Positions 8,119 to 17,183 of a stretch of 64,000 nucleotides of DNA are shown here, in pieces. The stretch lies in contig UQTA01000002.1 of NCBI GenBank assembly GCA_900543885.1, positions 1 through 64,000 of the forward strand, written 5' to 3'. The position numbers and the translations under genes are program-made. The DNA is from an uncultured Clostridium sp. (GTDB lineage: Bacteria > Bacillota > Clostridia > Lachnospirales > Lachnospiraceae). A model generated the notes under the pieces. It made no database searches. It saw nothing but the letters and a program-made list of their open reading frames with translations, and had not been told where the DNA came from. Numbering within the stretch: the stretch's first letter is position 1; every line of letters starts with the position of its first letter.

Positions 8119-9182
8119 TCTTCTCCTCCATCATTTAACTGAGTCTGGATTTCTGTCTTTACACGTTCCAAAAGCTGTTTTAAAGACATAACCTCTGCCA
8201 CATTTTCCAGCTGATCACCAATTCCAAATGCTTTTTCCGGTTCATCCGCATAATTATCATATACTTTTTTCGCATATGCAGTCAGCGCTTCCACAGACTT
8301 ATCTGCATAACCGCAGTTACTTAAGATCGGACGTTCAAATGCTCCGCAAAGATTTAACGGCTGATCCTTTCTGACTGTAATATAGACTGCATCCGGTATT
8401 GTACGATTTGCAAATGAATTCTGTCGTCCTGTAGGCATAGAGCAGATAAAGGCCTTTATAAATCCTTCTGCAACCGCTGCCGTATCTTTTCCAAGATGAC
8501 GATACAGCTCCATTACGTTTATTGTCGCATAACGGTACATAGTAGATGAATTAAACTCTACCGTTCCAAGATGACCTGCACCTGCGCTTTCATCTGGTGA
8601 GCAGTCATCTACTGCTGTGAAATAATCATATTCATTGTGAATCGTATGGGTAGAAATACTATGGGCAACCTGTGCTGCTGCATCATAATTCAAAGAAGGA
8701 TCACTTGCTACCATTCTTCCAAATAATGCCATATCATAAGAAGGTTCTTTCTGCATTGCTTCTTTGTAAGCCTTTTTCTCTGTATTTTTAGATACGGCCA
8801 GCTGGGCCAGTGCTTTTGCCTGCCCTTTACTCATAAAAAGAAGCGCTTCACTCTCTCCCTTTTTATCATTGATCTTGATACCTGCATTTTTAAGGGCCTC
8901 AGAAGCCTTTTTTTCTGCATCCATTTCATCCGGATCCTGTAAACGGATCTCTTCTGCCACCATTTCAATCACTTTCTTGGTTCTGTTTCCCATTTTCTGC
9001 TCATGGAACAATTGAGAAAAATATTTTCTCATAGCATGTTTCCAAGCCTGAGAAGAAACCCTGGCTCTTGTAGTACCGCCATATATGGCTGTCTTAGGAC
9101 TGCCTGTATCATCTCTGTTTATACAACTTGGCGGAACCGTCTGTATCACATGCAGATCCACATACAATCTTTTTTCATCCAT
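8115..9182 (-). CDS. casC: Cascade backbone subunit Cas7e/CasC
   Basis: This forms the helical filament along the crRNA spacer in Cascade. The start DLHVIQTVPPSCINRDDTGSPKTA and GTTRARVSSQAWKHAMR are typical of Cse4/CasC. The ATG at 9182 (MDEKRLY) is preferred because GAGGAGG lies nine bases upstream; a longer in-frame start exists at 9200. It overlaps the end of casB by eight bases. The length of about 355 residues is normal. ALFGRMVASDPSLNYDAAAQVAH in the middle matches the family thumb region. Confidence 0.95.
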   Translation of the reverse strand: MDEKRLYVDLHVIQTVPPSCINRDDTGSPKTAIYGGTTRARVSSQAWKHAMRKYFSQLFHEQKMGNRTKKVIEMVAEEIRLQDPDEMDAEKKASEALKNAGIKINDKKGESEALLFMSKGQAKALAQLAVSKNTEKKAYKEAMQKEPSYDMALFGRMVASDPSLNYDAAAQVAHSISTHTIHNEYDYFTAVDDCSPDESAGAGHLGTVEFNSSTMYRYATINVMELYRHLGKDTAAVAEGFIKAFICSMPTGRQNSFANRTIPDAVYITVRKDQPLNLCGAFERPILSNCGYADKSVEALTAYAKKVYDNYADEPEKAFGIGDQLENVAEVMSLKQLLERVKTEIQTQLNDGGEE

Positions 9183-9780
9183 TTTCCTTTTCCTCCTCAT
9201 TTTCCGTTTTTACTTTACAATATTTATAAAAATCGCGTCCCCACCTTAATCGTACCTCTGGGATTTTTTCTAAATCCTGATACAGATAAAAATCTACTGC
9301 TAACTGCACATAATCCAGCCGAATCTCTTTCTGCCTGAACAACTGTACCATTCCTTTCATATGCCACGCCAATTCCGTTATATCTGATGATACAGCTGCA
9401 GCGTTAAATCTTCGACGCACTGCATTCAATGCATCCGGCTCTTTTGCCGCCATTTCTCCTGCTGCCCGTCCAAATCCGATCCCTTTCTGATACGCATTCT
9501 CCTCTTGCAAAGAATGACTTTGCTGATGAATGGCATATAATGTAAACGCCGTATACAGTGCCATTTCTGCCCGTCCAGGTATGCCTCCTGTGCCCGTCAG
9601 TTCCTCTGGCAGATCTTCAAATAAAATCCCCCATAGATCAGGATCTGTGCCTGGTGCTTTTCCAACTACTCTGCGCAGTTTTGCCAGATAGGCCTTAACG
9701 GCACTTTCATCTGGATTTTCCCTTAATGCACGAAGTTTCTTTTCAGCAAATTCTTTAATCTGTTCCACTGGCTTTCCCAT
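9175..9780 (-). CDS. casB: Cascade small subunit Cse2/CasB
   Basis: This is the small, mostly helical subunit, which stabilises the R-loop along the non-target strand. Family features are the helix-rich composition, the MALYTAFTLYAIHQQS segment, GIGFGRAAG and RRRFNAAAVSSDITELAWHMKGMVQLFR. The length of 201 residues is normal. GGAGGTGG lies upstream of the ATG. It sits between casA and casC, the canonical place. Confidence 0.93.
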   Translation of the reverse strand: MGKPVEQIKEFAEKKLRALRENPDESAVKAYLAKLRRVVGKAPGTDPDLWGILFEDLPEELTGTGGIPGRAEMALYTAFTLYAIHQQSHSLQEENAYQKGIGFGRAAGEMAAKEPDALNAVRRRFNAAAVSSDITELAWHMKGMVQLFRQKEIRLDYVQLAVDFYLYQDLEKIPEVRLRWGRDFYKYCKVKTENEEEKENG

Positions 9781-9794
9781 TCTTTTCCACCTCC

Positions 9795-11360
9795 TTATTG
9801 ATGATAAATTTTATACAATCTTCCAAGGAACCAGTTATATACCTCTGGAGAAGCAACGTACTGCTTGTCCTCTGTCATTCTGCCAGAAAAAGCAGTTATT
9901 CCTGCTTCGGATACCATGTTCTGCCCCAAATTTTTTCCAATTGTTTGAACTATTTCTTCTAATTTTTGACAACGATCTGATATATCATCTGTTTCAGGCG
10001 AAATTCCCGCAAGCCACTGCCTAAAGGGCTGGTCAATGCGATTAAAAAAACGTTCCTTGGCATTGATTCCATCTGCTTTCCGTCCCTGTGCTTTTGCCAG
10101 ATTTATTTCCAACATTCCAACAGCCTCTGCGGATTCATCGCATTTGCGGATCTCATTTAAAATTCCTGTCTGCCAGGACCGGCTCATCTGTAAGAGCAGT
10201 TCTCCCTGAAACGTCAATGAATCACTAAATGTATCATTTACAAAAAAATCTTTGTCTCCATATTGTACAGACACGATCCGAAAGCGTATGGCCTTTTTTT
10301 TCCAATGCATTTCCATTGCAATCGTATCATACCAGCTTACAATTCCCGGCTTTCGTACATTTTCTCCTTGATCTACAAATATATTTCCAAAATCCCTCCA
10401 CATCTGCCTGGACGGATCATGCCTTCGAGGTGTGAAAAAGGTTCTATCCTTTTCTTTTACCTGTCTCCACACAGTCATCTGTTCTGCATATGCCAGATTT
10501 TTATCAAAAAAATCTCCTCCAAGCAAGTAATAACCAACTACCTTATCATGATTCCTCTTTAACAACAGTCTTCTCGACTGTAAAGTAAGAAGTTCTGCCT
10601 GATTATCCGGCACAGCAATCTCCTGTCTTTCCGCTTTGTCCGGTTCTCGCTCCCAGATTGGTCTGTTTTCTCCTTCCCACAGATTTCTGCCATCCTTTAA
10701 AAGAGTAAGATTTAACAAAAGCGTCTGAAAAAGGTTCTCTCCAACCGCTTCGATCAAACCCAGTTTTCCCAGCCATCCAACTCCTGGAGACGGGAGGCCT
10801 TTCCCTTTTGGTTTTGAAGAAGTATCATCATATGCATTTACATATAAAAGCCATCTGGCTGCCTGGGCGTACTCCATTTCCTGCTTTCTGATACCATTGC
10901 ACAATGGAAAAAGGCGTACTTTATTCCCACTCTCTGAGAGTTCTCCATTTAATTTAGCTGCTGTATATTCTGTGCCCACAGCTGCTTGTGATATCTGCCA
11001 AAAGGGATACTGGTCATGAAACAGCCAAAACCGCTCATGTAACGGTTCCAGATATGTATGGATCACTTTTTCCTGAAAATATCCTTTCTCCCATAAAGCC
11101 CTCCATCTTTTTCTGGCTTTTACCGGAGAATCAATCTTGTCCACATGTCCATCCTGGTCCATTCGCGAAAAAACCGTATGTAATACCGCCAGCAGTAAAC
11201 GCAAAACTGCCATATCCTGCTCTGGTGTATCTCCGCTTAGATCTCTGTACTCATGTGCATGGATCAATACCTCTGTCAAAGATACCAGTTCCTCAGAACA
11301 GTCATTTTTTAATACCTGAATCCATTTTTCATCCAACAGGTTAAATTCCGGTGTTTTCAT
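9795..11360 (-). CDS. casA: Cascade large subunit Cse1/CasA (Cas8e)
   Basis: CasA recognises the PAM and recruits Cas3. The start MKTPEFNLLDEKWIQVL is diagnostic of Cse1. The ATG at 11360 is chosen since AGGAGG lies six bases upstream; an in-frame ATG at 11414 would overlap cas3 much further. Other family stretches are HDQYPFWQ near residue 115 and NPSPGVGWLGKLG-like sequence (SPGVGWLGKLG). The length of 521 residues is normal. The start overlaps the 3' end of cas3 by 20 bases. Confidence 0.94.
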   Translation of the reverse strand: MKTPEFNLLDEKWIQVLKNDCSEELVSLTEVLIHAHEYRDLSGDTPEQDMAVLRLLLAVLHTVFSRMDQDGHVDKIDSPVKARKRWRALWEKGYFQEKVIHTYLEPLHERFWLFHDQYPFWQISQAAVGTEYTAAKLNGELSESGNKVRLFPLCNGIRKQEMEYAQAARWLLYVNAYDDTSSKPKGKGLPSPGVGWLGKLGLIEAVGENLFQTLLLNLTLLKDGRNLWEGENRPIWEREPDKAERQEIAVPDNQAELLTLQSRRLLLKRNHDKVVGYYLLGGDFFDKNLAYAEQMTVWRQVKEKDRTFFTPRRHDPSRQMWRDFGNIFVDQGENVRKPGIVSWYDTIAMEMHWKKKAIRFRIVSVQYGDKDFFVNDTFSDSLTFQGELLLQMSRSWQTGILNEIRKCDESAEAVGMLEINLAKAQGRKADGINAKERFFNRIDQPFRQWLAGISPETDDISDRCQKLEEIVQTIGKNLGQNMVSEAGITAFSGRMTEDKQYVASPEVYNWFLGRLYKIYHQ

Positions 11361-14049
11361 TTTTTTCCTCCTCTCTGCAGGATAAGCCTGTCTTTTTGTC
11401 ATAATACAGATCATAATTATTTAATTTTGCGCACAGGTTTTCATCTAACAAAAGTACCAGTTCTTCCCTAAGTTTTGGGGCGTAGTGCCACTGAGTAAAA
11501 TACCTGTCTGTATCCTCTCTCAGCTCCTCCAGAACCTGTGCATAATTATATTCTTTTGAAAATATAGATGACAAACGCAGTCTCTGCCTTAATATCTCCT
11601 TTGTTTCTTCCTCAGATGGAATGCTATCTGAAGAAATGCACTTTCCTTCATATTGCCACGGCAGAAAGCAGATATTTTCTCCTCTTTTTTGCAGGACCAG
11701 CACTTCAATGGATGGTGTTCCTGACCGCACGGATGCAAGTGCCGCAGCATCTGTTAATTCTGCCCTTGTATTGTTCAGCCAGCCTGTTATACTGTCAAAT
11801 TCCGGATCCGTCTCATCTTCACAGACAGGTTCTCCCACTCGTACTCTGTCAGCAGCTGTTTTTAAATTTTTCAAATGTCTGTCGTACTCCTTCCACAATT
11901 CATCTTTCTCATGCTCTTCTGGTTCTGCATAAACCGCCTGAACGTAGACCGGAATATCATCAGGAAGACAAAATTGCCTTGGAAGCTTGTCCAATGTCCT
12001 CTGAAGCAGCCATTTATCATAAACAAACCTTGTGTCAGTCAAAACATAACATTTTGCTTCTTGCAGACACAAAGGTCTTTTTCTTCCTTTATGCCGATGT
12101 TCACGTCCGATTCTCTGAAACAGCAGATCTATGGGACAAAGATCTGTGATCAAGGTATCAAAATCAAGGTCAAGAGACTGCTCTAAGACCTGTGTTCCTA
12201 CTATGATCAATTTGTTTCTCTGTTCAAATGTGGAATTCTTACCTGCACGTTTTAAAATTTCTCTTTCAATTTCTGCACGATCCGATATGATAAACTGTGA
12301 ATGCATCAGAATCGTTTCACATTCCGGAAACCATTCCGAAATCTTTTTGGCAAAATTCTGCGCTCTCTCAACAGTATTTAAAATAACACCGGCACAGCCC
12401 CCATCTTTTAAAGAATCCTTCAGGATTTTTTCAACTTCTTCATCATTTATTTGGATAATCTGAACGATCTCTTTTTCACTGCCCAGATTCATCTGCTTAT
12501 AAAGGATTTGCTTTCCATCTGTCCATGTAAAAAGAGGATAACCAGCAGTATTACACCATTCTGCTCTCTCATCCATATCATTTTTATTTAAATAAGCTTT
12601 TATCAGCTCAAACCGACGTTTCCGCGGAAGAGTAGCTGATAAAACGATCACTGGTACATGATAAGTTCCCAGCCATCCTATTATCCGTTCCAGAAAAGAT
12701 TCCATGTACAGATCGTAGGAATGAGCTTCATCAATAATAACCACTTTTCCAGCCAGCCCAAGATGCCGCAGCATTACGTGCCGCTGTATTAAAGCTGCCA
12801 TCAGAAGCTGATCTATGGTTCCTATTACAAAATCAGCCAACAATGCTACTTTTCTGCCCTCAAACCAGCTATGAACTATTAGATTGTTATCCTCATCTTC
12901 TCCCACGGACGAAGCAGAGCCTTTGATCAGCTGCTGATAATCTTCATTAAGCTCAACTGCTCCATGAGCCAGGCGTATACCAAGTCTTACGCTTTCCGAC
13001 TGCTGCCCTGCCCATTTCATCAGCCTTGGAAAGAGTCCATTGGCAGTAGCCTGCGTAGGCAGTCCGAAAAAGATCCCGCCACTGCCCGCTTTTTGTCCTA
13101 AGATCTCTGCCATTGCCAACGCAGCTTCTGTTTTTCCAACACCCATCTGCGCTTCCAGAATAAAAATCCCTGGTTCTATGGTATTTTGCGCTATTTCCAT
13201 TGCCATATGCTGTACTTCTCTTGGCAAAAATCCAAATCTTTCTTCAAAAAGAGTATCATCCATCCCCCAGTCATTTTCCCCTGGGATCCAAAATTCTGGA
13301 AGATCCAGCTTTTCAATGGCACGGTCCACTCTTTCCGGGTAATCGGTATCTTTTCCCATACGATCTGTCGGTATCAGCGGAAACAAATAGGTATTGGACG
13401 CGATCCAGTCTGCCATGATCAGAATACCCGTAAGAATTACCTGTACCTCCATACTGATATCCGGAAGCTCTTCTACGCTGGAAAATCCACTTTTTTCAAG
13501 GGCGATATCCATCCATTCCTTCCATATAGCTTCCCACTGTTTTTTCTGCTGTCCAAAAAACACCGTTTTCCCATAGGTTTCTATATTTTCTTCCACAATT
13601 TCTGAGTATTCCTCAGGTGTACTGCCATGATGAGAACCGACGATCACTGCGATTCCAACTGGTACTCCAAACTTTCGCAAAATACCTTCTCCGCCTAAAG
13701 AATGTGGTATCTTTTTTGTCAGTGATTTTGGTGACGCAAGTGAAATACCTTCCTGAAGAAGTTTTTCACGGATTTCCGTTACCTGCTGTGCAACATTGGT
13801 CATGAAGACATAAGTGAGCTTCCCTACGTCGTGTGAATATGCCAAAAACAGGCATACCTTTAATCCCGTTTCTTCCCCGAAATCTTTACAGATTGTTTTT
13901 ATAACAGCCGGCGGAAGCCAATTATAATACAGATACTTCATAACACCGGCTGTATCAAAGGAGTGCATCCAGAGAGGAAGCCAAAGTTCATTGTTCATAC
14001 GATCTGTTTTAGCGATCATAAGATTCAAGATTTTTGATCTGTCTTTCAT
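11341..14049 (-). CDS. cas3: CRISPR helicase-nuclease Cas3
   Basis: Cas3 is recruited by Cascade and shreds the bound target. The N-terminal HD nuclease has His29, HD at 73-74 (YSHDVGK), His116 and the pair at 140-141 (GSHHGS). The superfamily 2 helicase follows: Walker A GVGKT at 303-307, IDEAHSYD near 438, LSATLP, and a motif VI region with LFQRIGREHRH. The length of 902 residues is normal for I-E, and no catalytic residue looks missing. It is the first gene of the cas operon; a candidate promoter lies about 75 bases upstream. Confidence 0.97.
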   Translation of the reverse strand: MKDRSKILNLMIAKTDRMNNELWLPLWMHSFDTAGVMKYLYYNWLPPAVIKTICKDFGEETGLKVCLFLAYSHDVGKLTYVFMTNVAQQVTEIREKLLQEGISLASPKSLTKKIPHSLGGEGILRKFGVPVGIAVIVGSHHGSTPEEYSEIVEENIETYGKTVFFGQQKKQWEAIWKEWMDIALEKSGFSSVEELPDISMEVQVILTGILIMADWIASNTYLFPLIPTDRMGKDTDYPERVDRAIEKLDLPEFWIPGENDWGMDDTLFEERFGFLPREVQHMAMEIAQNTIEPGIFILEAQMGVGKTEAALAMAEILGQKAGSGGIFFGLPTQATANGLFPRLMKWAGQQSESVRLGIRLAHGAVELNEDYQQLIKGSASSVGEDEDNNLIVHSWFEGRKVALLADFVIGTIDQLLMAALIQRHVMLRHLGLAGKVVIIDEAHSYDLYMESFLERIIGWLGTYHVPVIVLSATLPRKRRFELIKAYLNKNDMDERAEWCNTAGYPLFTWTDGKQILYKQMNLGSEKEIVQIIQINDEEVEKILKDSLKDGGCAGVILNTVERAQNFAKKISEWFPECETILMHSQFIISDRAEIEREILKRAGKNSTFEQRNKLIIVGTQVLEQSLDLDFDTLITDLCPIDLLFQRIGREHRHKGRKRPLCLQEAKCYVLTDTRFVYDKWLLQRTLDKLPRQFCLPDDIPVYVQAVYAEPEEHEKDELWKEYDRHLKNLKTAADRVRVGEPVCEDETDPEFDSITGWLNNTRAELTDAAALASVRSGTPSIEVLVLQKRGENICFLPWQYEGKCISSDSIPSEEETKEILRQRLRLSSIFSKEYNYAQVLEELREDTDRYFTQWHYAPKLREELVLLLDENLCAKLNNYDLYYDKKTGLSCREEEKNENTGI

Positions 14050-14121
14050 TGCTTTGACTCCCCTCTCCTTTATCTGTTTTCAATATACTCCTGTTGAAGT
14101 ATAAAGTTAATAATTATTTTC

Positions 14122-14149
14122 ATAATAAGAACTAATTATTTTTATTCAA
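14122..14149 (-). promoter_or_regulatory. candidate promoter of the cas operon
   Basis: On the minus strand TTGAAT and TATTAT are separated by 16 bases, in a very A/T-rich stretch upstream of cas3. No obvious operator dyad was seen. It is the best sigma-A match in the 100 bases before the gene. Confidence 0.45.
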
Positions 14150-14158
14150 ATTACAAAA

Positions 14159-14506
14159 CAGCGATACCGCACAGTCGGACCGGATAAGGCGGAACTGATG
14201 ATGATGACCGGCGATGCTTACAAGGGAGAACAGTGTGTAAAGATCGGTCTTGCCACTGTTTTAGCAGAAGATGGAAAATTAGCTGAAACTACTTATGCAC
14301 TGGCTGCAAAACTGGCTGCGAAATCATCCACAGCCCATGGCGGTCAGAAACGGCTGATCCGCAAGTACTTCTACGGCGAAATGGAAGCTTTTGCAAAAGA
14401 TGAAGGCACTGAAATGGCAGCTGCTTCCCGCCAGCCTGATTTCACAGAAGCAGTCAACGCTTTTATTGAAAAGAGAATGCCTGCTTACAATCTCCCTCAT
14501 AAATAA
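14159..14506 (+). pseudogene. 3' fragment of an enoyl-CoA hydratase/crotonase gene
   Basis: The frame reads YRTVGPDKAELMMMTGD, then QCVKIGLATVLA and a helical tail ending in NAFIEKRMP. This is the C-terminal half of a crotonase-fold protein (VGxxxAxELMLTGD and GLV motifs). The upstream catalytic half, including the oxyanion-hole segments, is absent: the frame runs back into A/T-rich sequence next to the cas promoter without homology. The first ATG (14198) is internal to the domain, so no working product is expected. The break lies at the edge of the CRISPR-cas block. Confidence 0.75.
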
Positions 14507-14517
14507 ACATAATTCTT

Positions 14518-14681
14518 ATGTACTCTCGGAATCTTTTTGTACTTGATTTTGCGAGAAGATTTTTTGTCAGTTGTACCCAAATTTCTGAGGTGTACGCGGT
14601 GCGTACATTGATGAAATTCGGAGGGCAACTGGCGGAAAATCGGCCGCAAAGGCAAGTGCAGGAAAGACTCCGAGAGTACAT
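14518..14681. repeat. 164-bp foldback (MITE-like) repeat, copy A
   Basis: It starts ATGTACTCTCGGAATCTTT and ends with the near-perfect inverse. The interior is also imperfectly self-complementary, centred on the perfect palindrome GTACGC-GGT-GCGTAC near 14599, so the whole unit can fold into one long hairpin. A second copy, in the opposite orientation and roughly 90% identical by eye, lies at 46233-46395. No transposase is encoded. Confidence 0.85.
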
Positions 14682-14806
14682 TTTTTACAATCTGTTCACA
14701 ATTGTTCATAAAATACTTACAATTTAGGCAAACTTTCTTCACGAATGTTTCCTATACTAAGAAATGTAAAGAGTTAATGCAATTCAACTTTTTTTCATAA
14801 TACTCC

Positions 14807-14845
14807 GGCGGACTGGAAAATTTTCAGTCCGCCTCCTCCTTTTTA
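14807..14845 (+). terminator. candidate rho-independent terminator
   Basis: GGCGGACTG and CAGTCCGCC form a nine-pair stem with an A/T loop, followed by a T-rich tail broken by C. It could have ended the crotonase transcript before the repeat inserted. Confidence 0.6.
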
Positions 14846-14847
14846 AG

Positions 14848-14870
14848 ATGTACTCTCGGAATCTTTCCTG
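14848..14870. repeat. solo terminus of the foldback repeat family
   Basis: ATGTACTCTCGGAATCTTTC is identical to the terminus of the 164-bp repeat, but no body or second terminus follows. It may be a deletion remnant. Confidence 0.7.
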
Positions 14871-14988
14871 AAAAAATCCCCCCAAAAGTCAGCTACCGAA
14901 AACCCTAAAAATATATAGGCGATTTTGCATAAAATCTTTTTTCATATTTTCAAATCTTTGTGCACACTTTTTTCATACTCTATGCTAT

Positions 14989-15092
14989 TATAATAGACGT
15001 AACCCCCCAATACATTATATAGTTTTGCTACATCCCATAAGAAACGAAATACCTTCTCCTTAAAAAGACCCGTTCCCCGACGGGTCTTTTTT
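14989..15092 (+). ncRNA. possible short transcript ending in a strong terminator
   Basis: A perfect TATAAT at 14989 (its -35 is weak) is followed about 100 bases later by AAAAGACCCG...CGGGTCTTTTTT, a strong terminator at 15062-15092. No reading frame lies between. It may be a small RNA or an attenuated leader of the MATE gene. The whole gap 14682-15104 otherwise holds only the terminator and the solo repeat end above. Confidence 0.3.
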
Positions 15093-15197
15093 CTTGTTCC
15101 TTATATGTCCGTGAACGATTGCACATCCCCGCCTGAAAATGTTATACTGATTAATAAAGATAATAAACTTAACAATTTGATCAGTGAGGTTTTGCAA

Positions 15198-16592
15198 ATG
15201 ACATCCCATATAGATAACATCAATCCACTCTTTGCAGGAAAAAGCATACCCAAAATCATCATACAGCTTTCCTGGCCAGCGATTCTGGAGCAGTTTCTGA
15301 TCTGCATGGCAAACCTGGCCGATACTGCCATGGTAGGCTCCATCGGACCTGCTGCTACTGCTTCTGTAGCCATCAATATCTCCTCCGTCTGGCTTATCAA
15401 TGGCTTCATCACAGCCTTAAGCGCCGGTTTTTCCTATCTGGTCTCCCATGCTATCGGAGAAGGCAATAAAACTAAAGTGGAATCCGCTGTACGCCAGTCC
15501 ATTACTGCAGCCATTCTCCTTGGGTTCTTCCTTACACTCATAGTATTTTCTATCCACCAAAAGCTTCCTGTATGGCTGGGAGCTGCCCCGGAAGTGCTCC
15601 CTGGAGCAACTGCCTACATGGGTATTTTTTCCCTGGGACTGATAGGAGAAACACTTGGAGTTGTCCTTTCTGCAGATCTGCGCTCCGCCGGAAATACCCG
15701 CATCCCCCTTGCTGCTAATCTGACCTCCAACCTGTTCAATGTGATCGGCAACTTTTTCCTCATCTATCCAAGCCGCCAGATCCATCTTCCCTTTGGAAGC
15801 ATATCCATCTGGGGAGCCGGTCTTGGTGTAAAAGGTGCTGCCATTTCCACAGCCTGTTCCCAGTATCTTCTGGCAGCCATCCTGTTATGGGTAATATACC
15901 GGATCCAGACACCTGTCAAACTCACCCTGAAAGGAAACTACCGGTTTCAAAGGCCATTGCTCCATCAGCTGTTTCGAATCAGTTTTCCTGTTATGATGGA
16001 ACGCAGCACCCTATGTATGGGTCAGGTAGCCCTCACAGCCATGATCTCCGATCTTGGTACCTTACCTCTGGCTGCCCACTATCTTACCAACCAGACCGAA
16101 GGACTTCTCTATCTGCCTGCATATGGCTTTTCCTTCTCTGCTACTGCCCTAATCGGCCAGTCCTTAGGAGCAGGTGATAAAAAACTGGCTAAACGTTTTG
16201 CAAAAGATATCTGCCTGATCAGTGCAGCTGTCATTCTGGCAGCCTGCATACCTGTATACATCCTGTCCGGCTCCATCATCCATCTGTTCACAAATGACCC
16301 ACAGGTGATCGATCTTGGCCGCATCACACTCCGCATCGCAGCTGCTACAGAGATTTTCTTCAGCTTTACCGTTATGGCCGGCGGCATCTGCCGCGGTTCC
16401 GGGGATGTAAACTTCTCCCTTATGGTAAGTCTCATCGGCATGTGGGGCTTCCGCATCGGAATGGTCTGGATCGCCACCCATGTATTAAGCCTTGGCGTAA
16501 CCGGCGTATGGGCTGCTATCGGGATCGACTGCTTCATCCGCGCCTGTCTCTTTGCAGCCCGCCTTATCAGTGGAAAATGGATCCATAAATAA
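15198..16592 (+). CDS. MATE family multidrug/Na+ efflux pump
   Basis: This is a twelve-helix exporter of the MATE (NorM/DinF) family, driven by Na+ or H+. The first half has LSWPAILEQFLICMANLADTAMVG, the classic MATE N-terminus; the second half repeats the fold from LLHQLFRISFPVMMERS. GFSFSATALIGQSLGAGD is the conserved Q-G-A segment. The start at 15198 (MTSHIDN) is preferred over 15105, since GTGAGG lies upstream and the extra 31 residues have no family similarity. The protein would be 464 residues, a normal length. The substrate cannot be told. Confidence 0.9.
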   Translation: MTSHIDNINPLFAGKSIPKIIIQLSWPAILEQFLICMANLADTAMVGSIGPAATASVAINISSVWLINGFITALSAGFSYLVSHAIGEGNKTKVESAVRQSITAAILLGFFLTLIVFSIHQKLPVWLGAAPEVLPGATAYMGIFSLGLIGETLGVVLSADLRSAGNTRIPLAANLTSNLFNVIGNFFLIYPSRQIHLPFGSISIWGAGLGVKGAAISTACSQYLLAAILLWVIYRIQTPVKLTLKGNYRFQRPLLHQLFRISFPVMMERSTLCMGQVALTAMISDLGTLPLAAHYLTNQTEGLLYLPAYGFSFSATALIGQSLGAGDKKLAKRFAKDICLISAAVILAACIPVYILSGSIIHLFTNDPQVIDLGRITLRIAAATEIFFSFTVMAGGICRGSGDVNFSLMVSLIGMWGFRIGMVWIATHVLSLGVTGVWAAIGIDCFIRACLFAARLISGKWIHK

Positions 16593-16653
16593 AGCCGTCA
16601 AAACAGGCTAAAATCAATGCTCAAAAAAACTTTCAACTTTTTTTAAAAAATAT

Positions 16654-16682
16654 TTGACAAAACCATCCGGTCGTGCTATCAT
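16654..16682 (+). promoter_or_regulatory. tRNA promoter
   Basis: TTGACA (16654) and TATCAT (16677) are spaced by 17 bases, about 40 bases upstream of tRNA-Glu. Confidence 0.75.
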
Positions 16683-16722
16683 ATACAAGTCAGCGGCAAA
16701 CAGCCAGGACAAAACAGCATAA

Positions 16723-16794
16723 GGCCTGATGGTCAAGCGGTCAAGACGACGCCCTCTCACGGCGTAAACCCGGGTTCGATTCCCGGTCAGGTCA
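16723..16794 (+). tRNA. tRNA-Glu (anticodon CTC)
   Basis: The cloverleaf is complete. The acceptor arm is GGCCTGA with TCAGGTC plus discriminator A, the anticodon stem ACGCC/GGCGT encloses the loop CTCTCAC with anticodon CTC, and the T arm carries GGTTCGATTCC. CCA is not encoded. It is followed directly by a terminator. It lies between the MATE pump and the decayed transporter. Confidence 0.93.
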
Positions 16795-16796
16795 TC

Positions 16797-16827
16797 AAAA
16801 AGCAAGCAGATATCTGCTTGCTTTTTT
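16797..16827 (+). terminator. terminator of tRNA-Glu
   Basis: AAGCAAGCAG and CTGCTTGCTT pair around ATAT, followed by six T. Confidence 0.9.
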
Positions 16828-16887
16828 GTTGTTTATTCGTTACAGTTCCACCTGTAACGTTTATTTTCACAATCCATACTGTCTTTA

Positions 16888-16916
16888 TTGACTTTTTTCC
16901 GACAATGCGTTATTCT
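16888..16916 (+). promoter_or_regulatory. promoter of the decayed mod operon
   Basis: TTGACT and TATTCT are spaced by 17 bases, upstream of the GGGAGG site of the modA remnant. The promoter looks intact although the genes are not. Confidence 0.6.
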
Positions 16917-16949
16917 AAAAAATATATAACGTATTGGGAGGAATATAAA

Positions 16950-17183
16950 ACGTTCAAGAAAAACCTTATGGCCATGACCGCACTGTGCATGGCATTATCT
17001 CTGACTGCCTGTTCAGGTGCAAAAACCGGGGAAACGCAGACTGGAACACAGGCTGAAGCACAGACCGAAACACAGACTAAAACTCAGGCTGAAACAGCTG
17101 CAGAGGCAGTTTCAACCGAATCCTCTCTTGCCCAGTCTGGAGCAGAAGATCTGACCGGTCACACCCTTATGATCTACTGTGGT
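16950..17183 (+). pseudogene. 5' remnant of modA-like substrate-binding lipoprotein
   Basis: The frame encodes FKKNLMAMTALCMALSLTACSG, a lipoprotein signal with lipobox LTAC. A Thr/Gln/Glu-rich linker follows (about 35 residues), then LTGHTLMIYCG, the first strand of a molybdate-type binding protein. At 16950, eight bases after GGGAGG, where the start codon should be, stands ACG, so the start itself seems lost. The frame then runs out of phase into the modB remnant, so the binding domain is deleted. Confidence 0.7.

Noticed and set aside
14518..14727. Small open frame starting MYSRNLFVLDFARRFFVS in both foldback copies
   Set aside because: The ATG belongs to the terminal repeat. The two copies share the first 35 residues but diverge by frame shifts afterwards, which does not fit protein selection. 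It is best explained as chance translation of the repeat.
16723..16794. tRNA-Glu as an integration site
   Set aside because: No integrase and no repeated 3' tRNA end were found nearby; the decayed mod genes have their own promoter and look like local deletion products.
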